From the NCBI RefSeq assembly GCF_025766255.1, contig NW_026516664.1, positions 248,001 through 312,000 on the forward strand: DNA of 64,000 nt, read 5' to 3'. Both the position numbers and the translations under genes were made by a program. This document shows, piece after piece, positions 1-11,842 of this stretch. This DNA is from Zychaea mexicana (taxonomy: Eukaryota > Mucoromycota > Mucoromycetes > Mucorales > Lichtheimiaceae). Each line of letters begins with the position of its first letter. The stretch's first letter is position 1. The notes beneath the pieces are model-generated. The model searched no databases and was not told the DNA's origin. It saw only the letters and a program-made list of their open reading frames with translations.

Positions 1-720
1 GCTTCTGGAACTCGTCTGAAAGTATGGAGCGAAATTCCTACAAAGATGTGATTTGTCCCAGTAGACTTCGTTATAACCCCAAAATCTCGTAGATACATTA
101 TTTCTCTCTTCTTACATCGACAGCTTTGATTTTGCCATTAGTAAACTGGTTTTCGCTTGCTGCTCTTTCAACGAAACCTTGAGTGAAGATATCAGGATTT
201 CGTCCTTGTTCTACAAAGCTTATAACAAATACAATCACCGTAGATTTTCTTGTGAGCTTTTTTGATGTACTGTCATCCGTGCGTAATAAAGACGGAAATA
301 CACACAAAAAACAGACGTGTGTCTTGCCCTACTTGATGACTTCTTCGGGTATATGTGTATCAATATTATCTTTGAGTTCGTCGATTTTTGCATAGTGCTC
401 CAGAATAGTATTACTGGAATCACAACAGATCGATCCAACCTCTCATCAGTAAATGCAGCGTGCTATGTACAGCCAAAAAGACGAGAAGAGAAAACCAACA
501 TTTTGTTCCAAACAAGTTGATTGCCGTCTGCTTGGAAATCGTACACCATGACACTTAATTCGAATAAAACTTGTAATAGATCATTAAGTTGTTCTTCAAG
601 CGCCCGACGGGCTGCTTTTGATGCATTGCTGTTATTTTGGGATGATTCTGCTTGATTCGTAGGTGTAGGTGTTGGTGCGGAAGACGATCCCGATGAGGAG
701 CGAGAATCTGTTTGTTGCAT
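1..720 (-). CDS. MED10: Mediator complex subunit 10, C-terminus cut by window edge
   Basis: MED10 (Nut2) is a subunit of the Mediator middle module, which links transcription factors to RNA polymerase II in the nucleus. The start at 720 gives a Ser/Thr/Gln-rich leader of about 35 residues, then the helical MED10 core (LEEQLNDLLQVLFELSVMVY, then DFQ). I join four exons. Exon 1 ends at 500 after NK. A middle exon near 305-420 encodes an EHYAKIDEL segment. The third contains the diagnostic EQGRNPDIFTQ and ENQFTNGK blocks, equivalent to DQGRNPQLYT in animals. The fourth starts at 37 after a GTAAG...TAG intron, encodes EFRSILSDEFQK and runs off the window. The order and spacing match the whole family, so this is a normal gene truncated only by the window. 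Confidence 0.9.
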
Positions 721-2509
721 TTAGAAAAGGGGATAGATAGTGGGCTTTTTCAAGGACAAGGACCAAAAGATTAAATCATATTTCTGCTGAGCTTTTAGTC
801 TCACAAAGACAATGATTTATTGGCTTCAAACCTTTCCTCTCCCCTATGTTTCGTTCTCGTAACAACTTACCTCTCGTGATTTAATGGCACTTGAGTATAG
901 AAAGGGACGAAGCTCTGCGTTTTTGGGAGAATATCTTGCTTAACAAGAGCAATAATGACCTAGACACCGTTCTACAATAGGCAAATCGCGATTTTCAATT
1001 GTAGGCTATGATGACGTGACAAATGGACAAATAAGGTCGATGCTAGTGCCAGTTTTTTCTCGAATGGAAAATCATCTTCATATTCTATAAACTTGTATAA
1101 TTTGGTCAAGTTGTATATGCTTAGCAGAATCCAAAGTATTGGCAAGGCAAGAAAATGCATCAACCACGTGGCCATTATCGCTGCCATGACATGATGCTAA
1201 GTTTTATAGTCACAATCAGCGACATAACAATGTTCTGGGCAAAAAAAAAGTATGTATGATAACAACGCATACATTTGTACAGAAACAGGAGTGTTTCTAT
1301 TTTATTTCATGCCTGTATGTTGTACCTGCCGCGTTATACATGCTCTTTCCTTTCAGTTATAGACTTTTAGCGTGTGCGTGCGTGTACATTTCTATACCTT
1401 ACAGTAGATGTACTAAGATCGTGTCTATCTGCACGTATGAATTCACACATGGGCAACGGAAATATCACCGATGCAATAATCATTAAGTGCAGCTTGTATC
1501 AATGTAGATGTCGGCAATAATACTGACCACGGTTCCAATAATAGTACAAAGCAAAAAAAGGAAGGTCTATTGTAGATGAAAGCCCAAGCTATGAGTTAGA
1601 ATAAAAAAAAACATCAGAATGGCATAATGGGTCTAAAATTAACAAGTTTTCCCATTGTATTACCGCGTAAACTTTTATAAGATGCACGGTCGTCCACACC
1701 AGTCCCGTCATCATCATCATCATCATCATTTACATCTAGTAATCAGCAGATACATAAATATAAGCACTACATACAATAAGGATTATCTGCGGGTCAGCAA
1801 AAGCAACTTTTACTTTACTGTCAAGACAAAGACAGTTCTGGATATACTGATGCTCAGCAATAACCATGACGGATTGTGTAGTGTAGAAGTATCTTTAACA
1901 AAGTTATTGCTAACCATTTTCAGCGACAACATGCCGAAATCCGACCGATATAGCTGCCCCATCCTTCTTCCGGTATTTCGAGAAACAAACAAAGAACGAG
2001 CCCGATCAGCAAAACAAGTTTACTTCATACATTGTTACTAGAATTATGCTGTGTACCGTTGATTAAGGCTAATATGTACTGAAAGCAAAAAGTATTGTGG
2101 ACTAAAAGAGAGACGTATTGTACTAGAACAGCGGATGATAATGTGTACGCGTTATAAATCTTGCTACTAAACCTCTAACCATGTTGTGTATTTATTAGCT
2201 TTACCTGATACTCAATGTTTCATCGTTCAATTGGTAGATTTGTGGCTGTGACATTCAATGTGTACAAAACAAGTGACTACACGATAATCTTTTGCTCAGC
2301 ATATCCCTCATATAATAGCGGTGAGCTTTAACACAATTTAAACGACAACATAAGTTATGATTTCGTCAGAAACCACTCCAGGTATAACTTTATCTTCTTT
2401 CCTCAAATTTCTATTGAGCGAGCAACTACATAGCGCCACTTTTAGATCATAAAGATGCTCAGCATCCAATTCATCACAAACATACGTACTACTACAACTC
2501 TTGTGGTAC
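721..2509. other. Intergenic stretch, no recognised gene; CAT microsatellite
   Basis: No open reading frame here matches a family I recognise. A (CAT)7 microsatellite lies at 1709-1729. A 71-codon minus-strand frame at 972-1187 could encode a small protein with one membrane segment (LMHFLALPILWILLSIY), but it has no recognisable continuation or homologue, so I do not call it as a gene. Confidence 0.6.
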
Positions 2510-4551
2510 ATGTGTACAGCCTTTTGCTTAGCAGCGCTTTTACAAGCTCTTCTAGCAGTTGACGCCCAACAACAAGTCGAGTAAATCAAGTCATATCCCC
2601 AATTACCCAAGAAAGCAACATCGTTCTTGCTGTGATTGTGGACGATCATACTTATCCACTGGCCCAATCAACTGTATCGCCATTGATATATACGGGTACT
2701 GCCCCAGCTGCGTCTTCTGATGATGGCTATTATTATGCCAAAACCAAAGATGGTGCGATTGTCGAGCACGAGTATAAGGCACGCTCGACTATTTACGACG
2801 GCGCTACTCCATACCAATTTTACAATCGTTCACAAGATCACTGGAATGTCACTCCGTTGCCCGCAGTTGTAGATCCACTTTTACCGATTCATCGAATCGA
2901 CAGCAATTTACATATCTTTGGCGAAATTCCCACCATCCAAATCACCGGAAACCAGACAGACATAGACTATATGCACACCAACATCTTTGAGGATTATCAA
3001 CTGATGACAGACGTGGTTTATATCAGGTGTGTAAATGCTAAAAAAAGATTCACTTAAACTCATACCATGCTCAAGAAGCATTAATGGGTAAAGTCTCTTA
3101 TACCGTGTATCAAATATATTTCCTATGAAGAGAAAACGAAATACAGAGGTTTAACGGCGTTGAATTTGAGCTAGCCGGTAAAGCTGCACGCGTCAATCCC
3201 AAAGTTAGCTACAACATCAAGATCCCTAAGGGCGGTGATACGCTATACGGATATCGTCGAATCAAGTTACGTTCTCTTTCCAGCGATCCGTCATATATCC
3301 GTGAAGCCTTGGCGTATGCTGCAATTGAATCTACTGGATTGGCATCCAATCACTTTTCTTATGCTATGTAAATAAACGTCTTCGTGTACTACTCCGTGAG
3401 TCGATTCCAAGAAACAATTGCTTACCAACTTTTTCTTTTGTAGAGTGTTTGTTAACAATCAAACAGCTGGATTTCTTGGATACATCGAGAATTACAAGGA
3501 CCCATGGTTCCGTAACGAGTTTGGCAACGGGAACAAGGACGAATACAGTCAAGGAAAAGCGTATCAAGGAATTGGATCAGGCGATTCTGAAGGTCTGGCA
3601 CCCAACAATCATACATCTGATCTAAGCTACTACGGCGATAATGTCACGGCTTATGCAGATGGACAGTACAAAATCAAAGAAGATCCGTCTGAAGGAGATC
3701 CCGATTATCGTCCTTTAATGGAGCTCACCAAGTTTCTTTCAGAAGCACCTATTGAATCCGATGATGCAGTTAGCCAATGGGAAGAGCATTTTGGCATGGA
3801 CAGCGTACTGCGAAGGTAATATTTATTCGTCAAGCACCCAAACGGTAAAAAGTGATATATATTTCTTAATATAATAAGGATGCCAAATATTGAATCGACT
3901 TTTTTTTGCTGGTGTTTATTATTAGCATGGCGCTGGAAGTGCTTCTTGGCTATTCAGATGGATACATCGCAATGGTGAGCAACTATTATCTATACCAAGA
4001 AGCCGTCAACTCCAAGCGCTTTATTTACATACCAGCAGATCTCGATCTCACATTTGGAAGTACGCTTGTCAAACTATCCGATATGTTTAAGCGGTGACTA
4101 TCGCGATTTCCCAGCTATAGGCATTCGGCCACTGACAAGTCAATTCCTGCGTGTGCCTGAATTCAAAGAACCTTTCGAGATTTTGCTGAAGAACCTTGCC
4201 AGAACTCTTGTAAGCCTTGATGTCATGGAACCATTCATCGACGATACGGTTGCCATGGTGCGCGAGGACGTCGAATGGGATCATACGCTTGCACCCTTGA
4301 GTCTTTTCAATTTTAGCTCCCTTGCTGACGGTCAGCTCACAGACGATATCAATATTGGGATCAATGACTGGCCCTGGCCTGTAGACAACGAAACAGTGTA
4401 CGATATGTTCTACGTTAGACACATGCTTGATATAACGTTCGGCAAAGCAGTGACTGGTCCAATAGGGACGATCTCACTGTGTGGTGTTAAGGAGTTTGTG
4501 GCAAAACAAAGTCGTGCGACAACAAAGTTTTTCGAAACTCACGTTGATTAA
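2510..4551 (+). pseudogene. CotH-kinase-family cell surface protein with two frame breaks
   Basis: CotH-family proteins are secreted or surface proteins with an atypical kinase fold. They resemble Bacillus spore-coat CotH and are expanded in Mucorales, where some members act at the host-contact surface. Family blocks appear in order: LIYTGTAPA near 2690, IKLRS near 3260, FVNNQTAGFLGYIENY near 3450, IPADLDLTFGS near 4040, IRPLTSQFLRVPEF near 4125, and a C-terminal GPIGTISLCGVKEF near 4455. Introns at about 3027-3149, 3372-3443 and 3819-3926 join cleanly. Two places do not. A good signal peptide (ATG at 2510, MCTAFCLAALLQALLAVDA) is in a different frame from the body, switching near 2582. Near 4086-4092 the frame shifts by one base (an extra A in TTTAAGC would explain it), so the upstream frame stops at 4097. 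No serine-rich GPI tail follows. It is either a young pseudogene or the assembly has indels. Confidence 0.7.
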
Positions 4552-5550
4552 ATACATACTATAACATACGCTAGTATACATTAAAACATCCATGATTATC
4601 AAGGGTTACTATATCAAAATCACTACGTACATAAGAGCTCATATGCAGTACCTCTAAAAGAAGGATGATGGATGCATAAATAGTTTATACATTTACCTGG
4701 TATATGATTAAGCTGATGACATACATGCGCAAGATGAAGATTTTTAACTGAAATGATTTGACCGCAAATTTTACTTGTCACCCGTCTGGCACGCATATGA
4801 TACGCTCCATTTTAGTAATCTTTCAGCCCAACTAGAAACTAATATATGGACGTAGCAATTAACTTTTCACTCGGATGTTCAGGTTTTTCCGCCGGTTCAT
4901 ATCCAAACCTAATAGTTTACATACGTCGATTAGGTATCAAAAAGGGTCAGCAGCTCTTCTTCAGATACCAAATGTTTTATTGTCAAACGTACTTAGTCTC
5001 GTATAACATTCTTACCAGTCTAGACCACGATGGCTTTATACTAAATCGAATAAAACCTCATACAAAGAGGAAGGAAAGAACAGAGAGACCAGTACTTTAT
5101 ATATAGCTCAACTTTGTCTAGGTATCACTTCTCCTTGAATCGCTATGCGTACCATGTTTTTTTGGCCTTGCCATGACTAGACTATTACATCGGCAAAATC
5201 AATGGAAAAATTGTGTCCCCTGCCTTCTGCTTCCCGCCCCTGAAATTCATTCGTTTTTAACAATGACTCTACTACTCCTATTATATGAGTGAGTTGCCTC
5301 ATAATAGGAGTGAAGTTCTGACTCTTTTTAAACCGGGCGATAGGACATACGCTCCACACATATATAAAATGACTGTAGAACCCTATTTAATAATATCCCT
5401 TTGAAAAAGAGACGCAATTTATTTTCTTTCATTTTGATTTTTTTGAAGTCGCCACGACGACAAAAAGCATATTAGTCAATATCTAAACTATTACTATTAC
5501 AGCAGAAACAGCAAGAAAAAGAAGTTTTAGCAGCTGGTACATACAGGATT
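4552..5550. other. Intergenic region upstream of the permease
   Basis: No gene recognised. Sequence resembling a TATA box (TATATAAAAT) lies near 5361, about 190 bases before the permease start, followed by a purine- and T-rich leader. The small frame at 4846-5106 shows no family signature. Confidence 0.5.
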
Positions 5551-7173
5551 ATGGGTCATACCAAAACACAACGGGAGCAGCAACAGGAGCAAGGTTGTGA
5601 ACAAAACCTTACAGTTGGGTGGCATCTTGAAGACAACTCTTCCACAATTAGTACCGTTGTGGCTAATGATAATGGAATCGAAGACCGTGGAAGCAATAAG
5701 GTGGAAGTATCTGTCGACATCATCGACACTAGGAGCGACGTCGTTAGCGGCAGCAGTAGTAGCACGAAAATGAATAAGGAGGACGACTATGATCGAGTCA
5801 CTGTTTTATCATCGCCGGATGATGATAATGACAAAGCGAAGCAAAAACAAGAGCGACAACTAGTACGAGCACTGGATCTGCATATTATCCCATTATTTTG
5901 CATGTTCTATTTTGTCGACTATCTAGATAGAGCAAACATCGGAAACGCTACGTAAGATTCTGAATATTTACTTGCTGTTTTACTAGACATTTAGATCAAA
6001 CCAATGTATTTACTCGATCTATGTAACTATGGAAAATGCACTTTTAATATTGGCTTTTAACATTTTTACACAATTTACTTACTTTAGTATAGCAGGTCTT
6101 CAAAAGGATCTCGGGGTAAGTTGACCCTTGATCAAAGAGTGAATTGGAGGAGATGTCGGTGGTAGTTGTGCCACTTTTAAAAGTACTTTCCAAGTGCAGC
6201 AAACAGTAAGGTTAATACTTAATTACATTAAAGATGACGGGCCCTGAGCTCAGTACTGCTATTTCTGCATTTTTCATTACATATGTAAGCAATGGAATCT
6301 AAAAAGAACTACTGCGTTATAAATTTTCAAAAATCCATATTACTGACTCTCCTTAAATCAATTATAGATCATATTTCAAGTACCTTCAAACATAATTCTA
6401 AAGCGAATTGGTGCACGTTGGTGGCTTTCGTCCATTATGCTTGCTTGGGGTCTTATTACTGTGTCGATGGCTTTGGTCAACAGCTTCACAGGCCTGTTAA
6501 TCACTCGACTTCTTCTAGGGTAGGGCGGCGATAATTCACTTTTTACGTTGTATACGTTATGTGTATTCGATGTTAAACTTGAAAAATTGAACAGTGCCGC
6601 AGAAAGCGGATATGTCCCTGGGATTCTCTTTCAAATGTCACGGATCTACAAGCCCCAGGAAATGGGCTTCCGTGTCGCCATCCTGTTATGCATGAGTGCA
6701 TTATCAGGTATTGTCTCAGGGCCCGTCGCTTACGTCGCCACCAGCATGGAAGGCAAGTTGGGATTACATGGATGGCAATATTTGTTCATCATTGAAGGTA
6801 TCCCTACGGTCCTTTTGGCACTTTTATCCTATTGGGTGCTATTCGACGACGTTACGCAAGTCGGATGGCTCAGCGAGAAGCAAAAGCAACTTCAGGAGGT
6901 ACGGATGGCGGCACATACCAAGGATGGTGGTAGCCAGGAGCCGATTAGCCTGAACACTATACGGATTGTGCTCCTCGATAAAAAGACTTGGCTGTTTTCG
7001 GCAGTGTTCCTTCTTGCGTCCATTAACTTAACCAGTATTGTTGTCTTCATGCCTGTAATGATCAATGGTATGCATTACATGTCTATCGAAATTGATGCTT
7101 CTCGTGGTTACACAGAAACAAAGAAAATTGAACTAGCGTTTAATTTATGTAGGATTCGGATTTACAGCTCTTA
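5551..7173 (+). pseudogene. MFS anion:cation symporter (DAL5/allantoate-permease type), 5' half
   Basis: This is the N-terminal half of a 12-helix plasma-membrane permease of the fungal ACS family, which imports organic anions such as allantoate, nicotinate or pantothenate. The substrate cannot be told from sequence. A long acidic Ser-rich cytoplasmic leader precedes the first family block (LDLHIIPLFCMFYFVDYLDR, then ANIGNAT). Exons: 5551-5951, 6088-6115, 6234-6284, 6368-6519, 6595-7067 and 7153 onward, all with GT-AG introns and matching phases. Further blocks are PSNIILKRIGARWW, RLLLGAAESGYVPG and GWQYLFIIEGIPT. Exon 6 breaks off after GFGFTAL at the TTA of 7171-7173, where the transposon begins. 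The reading frame resumes at 23020. No stop codon or frameshift is seen before the break, so the only lesion is the insertion. Confidence 0.88.
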
Positions 7174-7210
7174 GAGCACTCGCAACGGACCCTGTAAAAT
7201 TTCCTGTAAA
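7174..7210 (+). repeat. Left terminal inverted repeat of the Harbinger element
   Basis: The 37-base end starts GAGCACTCGCAACGG and continues through two CCTGTAAA boxes. It pairs with the reverse complement of the right end with only a few mismatches and one indel. The start resembles plant and fungal PIF/Harbinger ends (GAGCA...CAACGG type). More CCTGTAAA or TCTGTAAA motifs, in both orientations, follow to about 7315 and are probable transposase/Myb binding sites. Confidence 0.85.
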
Positions 7211-7341
7211 CCCGATTTACAGGTCATTTTACACTTTTGTCTTCGCACCGGTCCCTGTAAAATTATCTGTAAAAATGAGAATCTGTAAATTTTTCTCCAA
7301 AACCTGTAAAGTCCTAGGAACAATGGTTCCGCAATGAAAAG

Positions 7342-7412
7342 AATACTGAACCAAAATTTGCGGCGTCCAGTGTTTTTGATACGGCCGCAAACCGCAAATC
7401 CGCGCCGCAAAT
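7342..7412 (+). repeat. Left inverted repeat of the KDZ element
   Basis: A GC-rich stretch dominated by GCGGC/GCCGC words (TTTGCGGCG, ACGGCCGCAAACCGCAAA, CGCCGCAAA), unlike the AT-rich surroundings. It matches the complement of 20141-20216 block by block, with several mismatches and small gaps. Confidence 0.65.
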
Positions 7413-7518
7413 TATGCCTGTACGGCTAATGACTTTTCCGCTCATGGAGAAAGTGGCTGAGTGTGCCTGAAAAAGCCTAACCCTTCGTTCCCATTTCCTA
7501 TTATCAGCGCAAATAAGC

Positions 7519-10468
7519 ATGTCTTTCAATATACGTCAAAAGCGTAAACAAACAACAAAAGCCTATCGATTCTCGGATAAAGGGAAGAAGCTTATCAGAT
7601 TGACAAGCACGGTCAATAAGTCGACTGCAAGTGATATAACCACGCCATTCGAAATTCGAGCATCATCACTCCCAGCCAATTCTTCTCCATCTGACGGATG
7701 GTCAACTGATGATGAGGCGGACGAAGTTGACGATCAGCCAAGACGTCAGACTGCAGCTGTTAAGCGTGCAGTACGCTGGTCTAGCCTTTTTCCTGCGTTG
7801 CTCAAAGCCTATAGAGAAGGGTATAAGCAAGCACCGGTCGCAGAGGCACTCGAGCCTGCCACCCATAAGATGTGTGGTTGCGCTGCTGATAAAAAAGCAC
7901 ACAAGGCTGTCACCTGTATCTTTAAGTGCGGTAAGTATTGTTTTTGGGATATTTTCGCAAAATTTAACACCCTTGTCTTATCTAGGTATTCGACAGTTTG
8001 ACATCGAATACTGCAAGTCGTGCCCTGACTATGCTTTGCCTTTGGTGCTAATGCGCAGTCATATGATTCCTCTGACGCCAAAGGCACCCGGCCATGCAGT
8101 GCATATCAAGTTGATGCAGACAATCCACAATTTGCATTACATTTGCCGCGTCTCCGTGCACAATATTGCAAAATGGCTACAAGCAGATTTTGAGCAAGAG
8201 GTATTACTTTTTCTAGGGCAATCTTTCATCTAGCAAGCTTTTAAATATACTTTTGTTTTTTAGGTTCCTGCCTCTCTCAAGTCTCGCTTGAACGAGGTGC
8301 TGCCTATATTTGGCAGAATACTTCTAAGCTTGAAAAAGCAGTTGAGGGAAGAGTTTGGCGTAGAGAACGATGTCTGCCCAGGTTGCAGATACGTGGTACT
8401 GTAGTGATTTAATTTTTTGATTTGAAGATATACAAAAGTATGCATACATATTTTAATGGTTGTCATGGTTAATATATGGTAGGAGCACGAAAAGACTGTA
8501 GCACTAGACGGAAACTTCCAGCTACGGCGCTTTCGCCATGTAAAGGATGTCCAGGGTATAAACTTTAAAGATGAAGAAGAAGTGAACATGCTCTGGGTTG
8601 ACGATGAAAAGCTCATTCCTTATAATGAATCGGTAAGATAATATTCTGAGAGTCATGTAACAGTATCTAATACAGTTATATTGATTACATGTATAAGGCC
8701 AGAGATGGCTGTGCCTCTTTTGGCGCGCTTGAAAAGCAAGGCGGATCGACCAAGGGTCTTGATCAAACCGGTGCTTTTGCGTGTACCTGTGGTCGCCACG
8801 GCTTTCCACTTGCTATAGTCGATATGCGTAGCAAAGGCGAACGGTATTTAGCTTGCTGTTCCTCATTTTTGTCATCATGTATAAAGTACTCACTCTATGT
8901 ACGTTTAGTTATACCTATGTTCTTAGTGTCTTGAAAAAAGTGACATACAACGAACTGTACGGAAACAACATTCGTATTATGTACGATGTTGGTTGTAAGC
9001 TACGAACTGCTTTAAAGGTACTACTTATAACTTACCTCATGTGCACGATGTCCACATCCTAACATAAGCTTCTAGAAAACACCAGAGTTGAAGGACATCG
9101 AAGATGTTCCCATTGCAGTCGGTATCTTCCATATTACCGGACACAATGCTGCTTGCCAAATTCAATTCCATCCTCGTTTGGTAAAAGGCTTTGGCATGAT
9201 CGATGGCGAGTGGCTCGAGCGAATGTGGTCATACCTCAACGGTTTTGTATCCATCACACGTACTATGTCGTCTCTCAACAGGCGACTCACCCTTACTATT
9301 GCGCTCGACTTTTTCGCAAAAGAAAAAATTGACAACATTGGTACACGAACTTTATATAATGCCTAAAGACTTAGTATAGGCCCCAACTAACATTAGTATT
9401 TTAGGTATCACAATTCAGCGTAAAGAGCAGCGTGCCAAACAATTGCTGGACGATGCTAGAAAGGCCCTCCAAGAAGCAGGGTATCTTGATAAACTAGAGA
9501 TCTTGCTAGCTAAATGGGAAGAGCATATAGCACTTGCAACTCAGGAACCTACGACCGAAACAGGGCGCATCAAAAAAAAGGTCGACAACGCGTACGAAAT
9601 ACTTCGTACAGCTGTTTCTATCTATGACATTATAGACCAAGCATTTAAGATACAAGGAAATGGTAATGTTATACATCTCATTCGTTCAAACTATAAGCAT
9701 AAATTACTTACCCGACAAACGATATATATGTATATATATTCAAGGCCATAATCGCACGCAAAACCTTTCCGACCAAAAGAAGTCTGCCTTGGCAAAGGTT
9801 CAAAAATGCTTGGATGCCTATAACATTGTGGCTAGAAACCATTCAGTTATAGGTAAAGTTAAAACAGTATAGGTTGCTATGTGCAATGCGTACACATCAC
9901 AAACTAAAAATTTCGTTTTACAGGTTTAAGCCCGTTTGATAACAGCGTTTCCAGCTTACTGGCGAAAAACAGCAAATTTAGAAAGCACGCCAATTTGTTA
10001 TCAACGATGGGCGATGACCTACCCTACGATGCTCTTCATGGTTACCTCAGAGCCCAAGAAGAGTTAAAAATGTTGAGGGTATGTAAAGCATGAAATGGTT
10101 TTCGGGGAAGGGGGCTCCTAGGTACTAATGCAAATGCTATGTTATAGGAGGAAGCCATGTCGGTTCTGAAATACGGAAAAGAGCTCGTTCATAAGCTCAC
10201 CGAGGCCACCAAAGGTCCAGAACTGTTTGATAATCTGTCGGACGAGGTTCTTGGAATGGCTGTCATCTGCAAGCAGAAGCTAGTAGAGGCTGAGCGTTGG
10301 AACGTGGATCAAAAACGCCGGCTTACTCGCATTGCTGCAGGTCTCCATTCTGTAGCAAGCAGTGGTAATGTCAGAGGTGAAGATGGCGAGGAAGTTGAGG
10401 AAGAAGCTGAAGATGAAGAATGTGCAGACCTTGCTCAATTCGAAAACTGGATTGAAAGCATCAATTAG
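7519..10468 (+). CDS. KDZ-family transposase with CxC zinc cluster
   Basis: KDZ transposases are large eukaryotic DDE (RNase H-fold) enzymes, common in fungi, that cut and paste their own element. The start at 7519 opens a basic leader, then a Cys-rich CxC module (HKMCGCAADK, CIFKCG, then YCKSCPDY across the first intron at about 7932-7985). The catalytic core has VALDGNFQLRRF near 8500 (first Asp), CTCGRHGFPLAIVDM near 8785, IMYDVGCKLR near 8975 (second acidic block), then HITGHNAACQIQFHP and GMIDGEWLERMW near 9140-9225 (final Glu with the family Cys/His insert). A coiled, charged region and an acidic Glu-rich tail follow, ending at 10468. Roughly a dozen exons join in frame by eye and no internal stop was found, so the gene may be functional. 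Which of the aspartates are catalytic is inferred by family position. Confidence 0.85.
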
Positions 10469-11036
10469 ATGAAAAGCAGCAAAACTCTATTACGTACACT
10501 TCTCTTTTTATACTACCTAGACCATACACACTGAAATATATTCACTGCCATATCTCATGCTTGCTTTTCTAATAGTTTATAGTGCACAGACAACGAGTAC
10601 AATCATGAGATTGACAAGGTCATTATTATATGGTGAACAAAACCTTAATGACAACTGTTCTATATATTTGTCCTAAGGTAAGTACACTTTTAATGGATAA
10701 ATAATAAAGCAGTAAACAGGCAAGAGAAGAGCTTGTCACATAACAAATTTGCGCTATATATCAAGGTACTGTATCATGAAATTGATCGTAAACTTGTATA
10801 TATTAGCACAATTGGATCAAATGGTGTATAGGGAGACACATTTACAATAATAATACCAAAGCATACAGGCCTACTATAATTCATTAGCTACCAACACTGA
10901 ATAAAAACCTACGGTCTATCAAAACTTATATAGCAACCTACCTGTTGCTGCTGTCACTTTGTACTTGAATCTCTTTTGTTATCAGACAGAAAGAGCTTCA
11001 TAGACTTACAGAGGAGAGCTACTGCGTTCTTTTTAG
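10469..11036. other. AT-rich 3' flank of the KDZ transposase gene
   Basis: No coding potential or repeat recognised. It would be the interior of the KDZ element on the left side of the inserted inverted-repeat element. Confidence 0.5.
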
Positions 11037-11440
11037 ACCTCCAGCACCTCAGCACAAAGTAATGGATTGAATTGAGTTTTTAATATGTTGTAAAGTAGCG
11101 TTTCAGCATTCGGATGGTGCCAACTGATGAGCTATACGATCATTTTCTGTGGAGAAAAATATATTAAAGCTGAAAGGTATAGGTGAAAGATGAGGCGATT
11201 GTTGAAAAAAAGCAAAGGGGTTGTTGTTAACCTGTAGTTTTTGCTTAAAAACGGGTCGTTTCGACAATATTTCCGGCAGATTTTCATGTTTCTAGCCAAG
11301 TGTGTAAAGAACGACGAGACGAACACGATGATACCAACCACAATGCTTTACTCGAGTCTTATCGTCTGCAAAAAGGCATTTTGTGGATAATTTTTTTTTT
11401 GTTTTTGTAAGCCGCTCTTTTCGTGAAACGCTCCTTCCCT
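11037..11440 (+). repeat. Left long inverted repeat arm
   Basis: Matches the reverse complement of 17349-17742 from the CCTCCAGCAC end through GTTTCAGCATTCG, ACAATATTTCCGGCAGATTT and AAGCCGCTCTTTTCGTGAAA to a common inner edge at CTCCTTCC. Differences are scattered substitutions and short A/T-run indels. The short open frames in both arms are by-products of the repeat. Confidence 0.85.
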
Positions 11441-11641
11441 AAACGGTTGACGATATGGAAGTTCGTTTTTGATAACGCTGAGGAGCTGAACTCTACATTG
11501 TCGATCATATAATTTTGCTGCGATATTGGGCTCGCGAGTAAAAAAAACTTGTACACGACATTTTTGCGTTTGAACAACTTTAAAACGTACAAAGCTCACT
11601 AGGAGGTCTTCAAATATGTGTGCCACTTAATGAGAAGCGCG

Positions 11642-11754
11642 TGTCATCGAATTGACGGCGCGGTACCATTTAGAACCCCGGGTGTTGTCATCGAATTGAC
11701 GGCGGACAGCGAGGCTTCATTTAAAACCCCGGAACTTGTCATCGAATTGACGGC
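11642..11754 (+). repeat. Three copies of TGTCATCGAATTGACGGC
   Basis: Exact 18-base copies begin at 11642, 11686 and 11737. Each contains the inverted motif GTCA-N6-TGAC. The spacers are also related (ATTTAGAACCCCGG and ATTTAAAACCCCGG). They lie about 90 bases upstream of the first possible exon of the zinc-finger-like gene and about 200 bases inside the left arm. They look like protein-binding sites or the remains of a short tandem array of about 44-51 bases. Confidence 0.8.
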
Positions 11755-11842
11755 TCACTGAAAGCTCTGATCCTGATACTTACACTCACCCCCCACTTAC
11801 CACTTACGTTAAGCAGTGGCATTTTCTTTATTCCTTATTCAA

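Noticed and set aside
972..1187. 71-codon minus-strand frame with one hydrophobic segment
   Set aside because: No family similarity, no convincing exon continuation and no promoter signal; could be chance.
1655..2041. 128-codon plus-strand frame with a His run
   Set aside because: The His run is just the CAT microsatellite; the rest resembles no protein.
11132..11626. Paired small frames similar to those at 17458-17661
   Set aside because: The similarity is due to the long inverted repeat itself, not to a duplicated gene.
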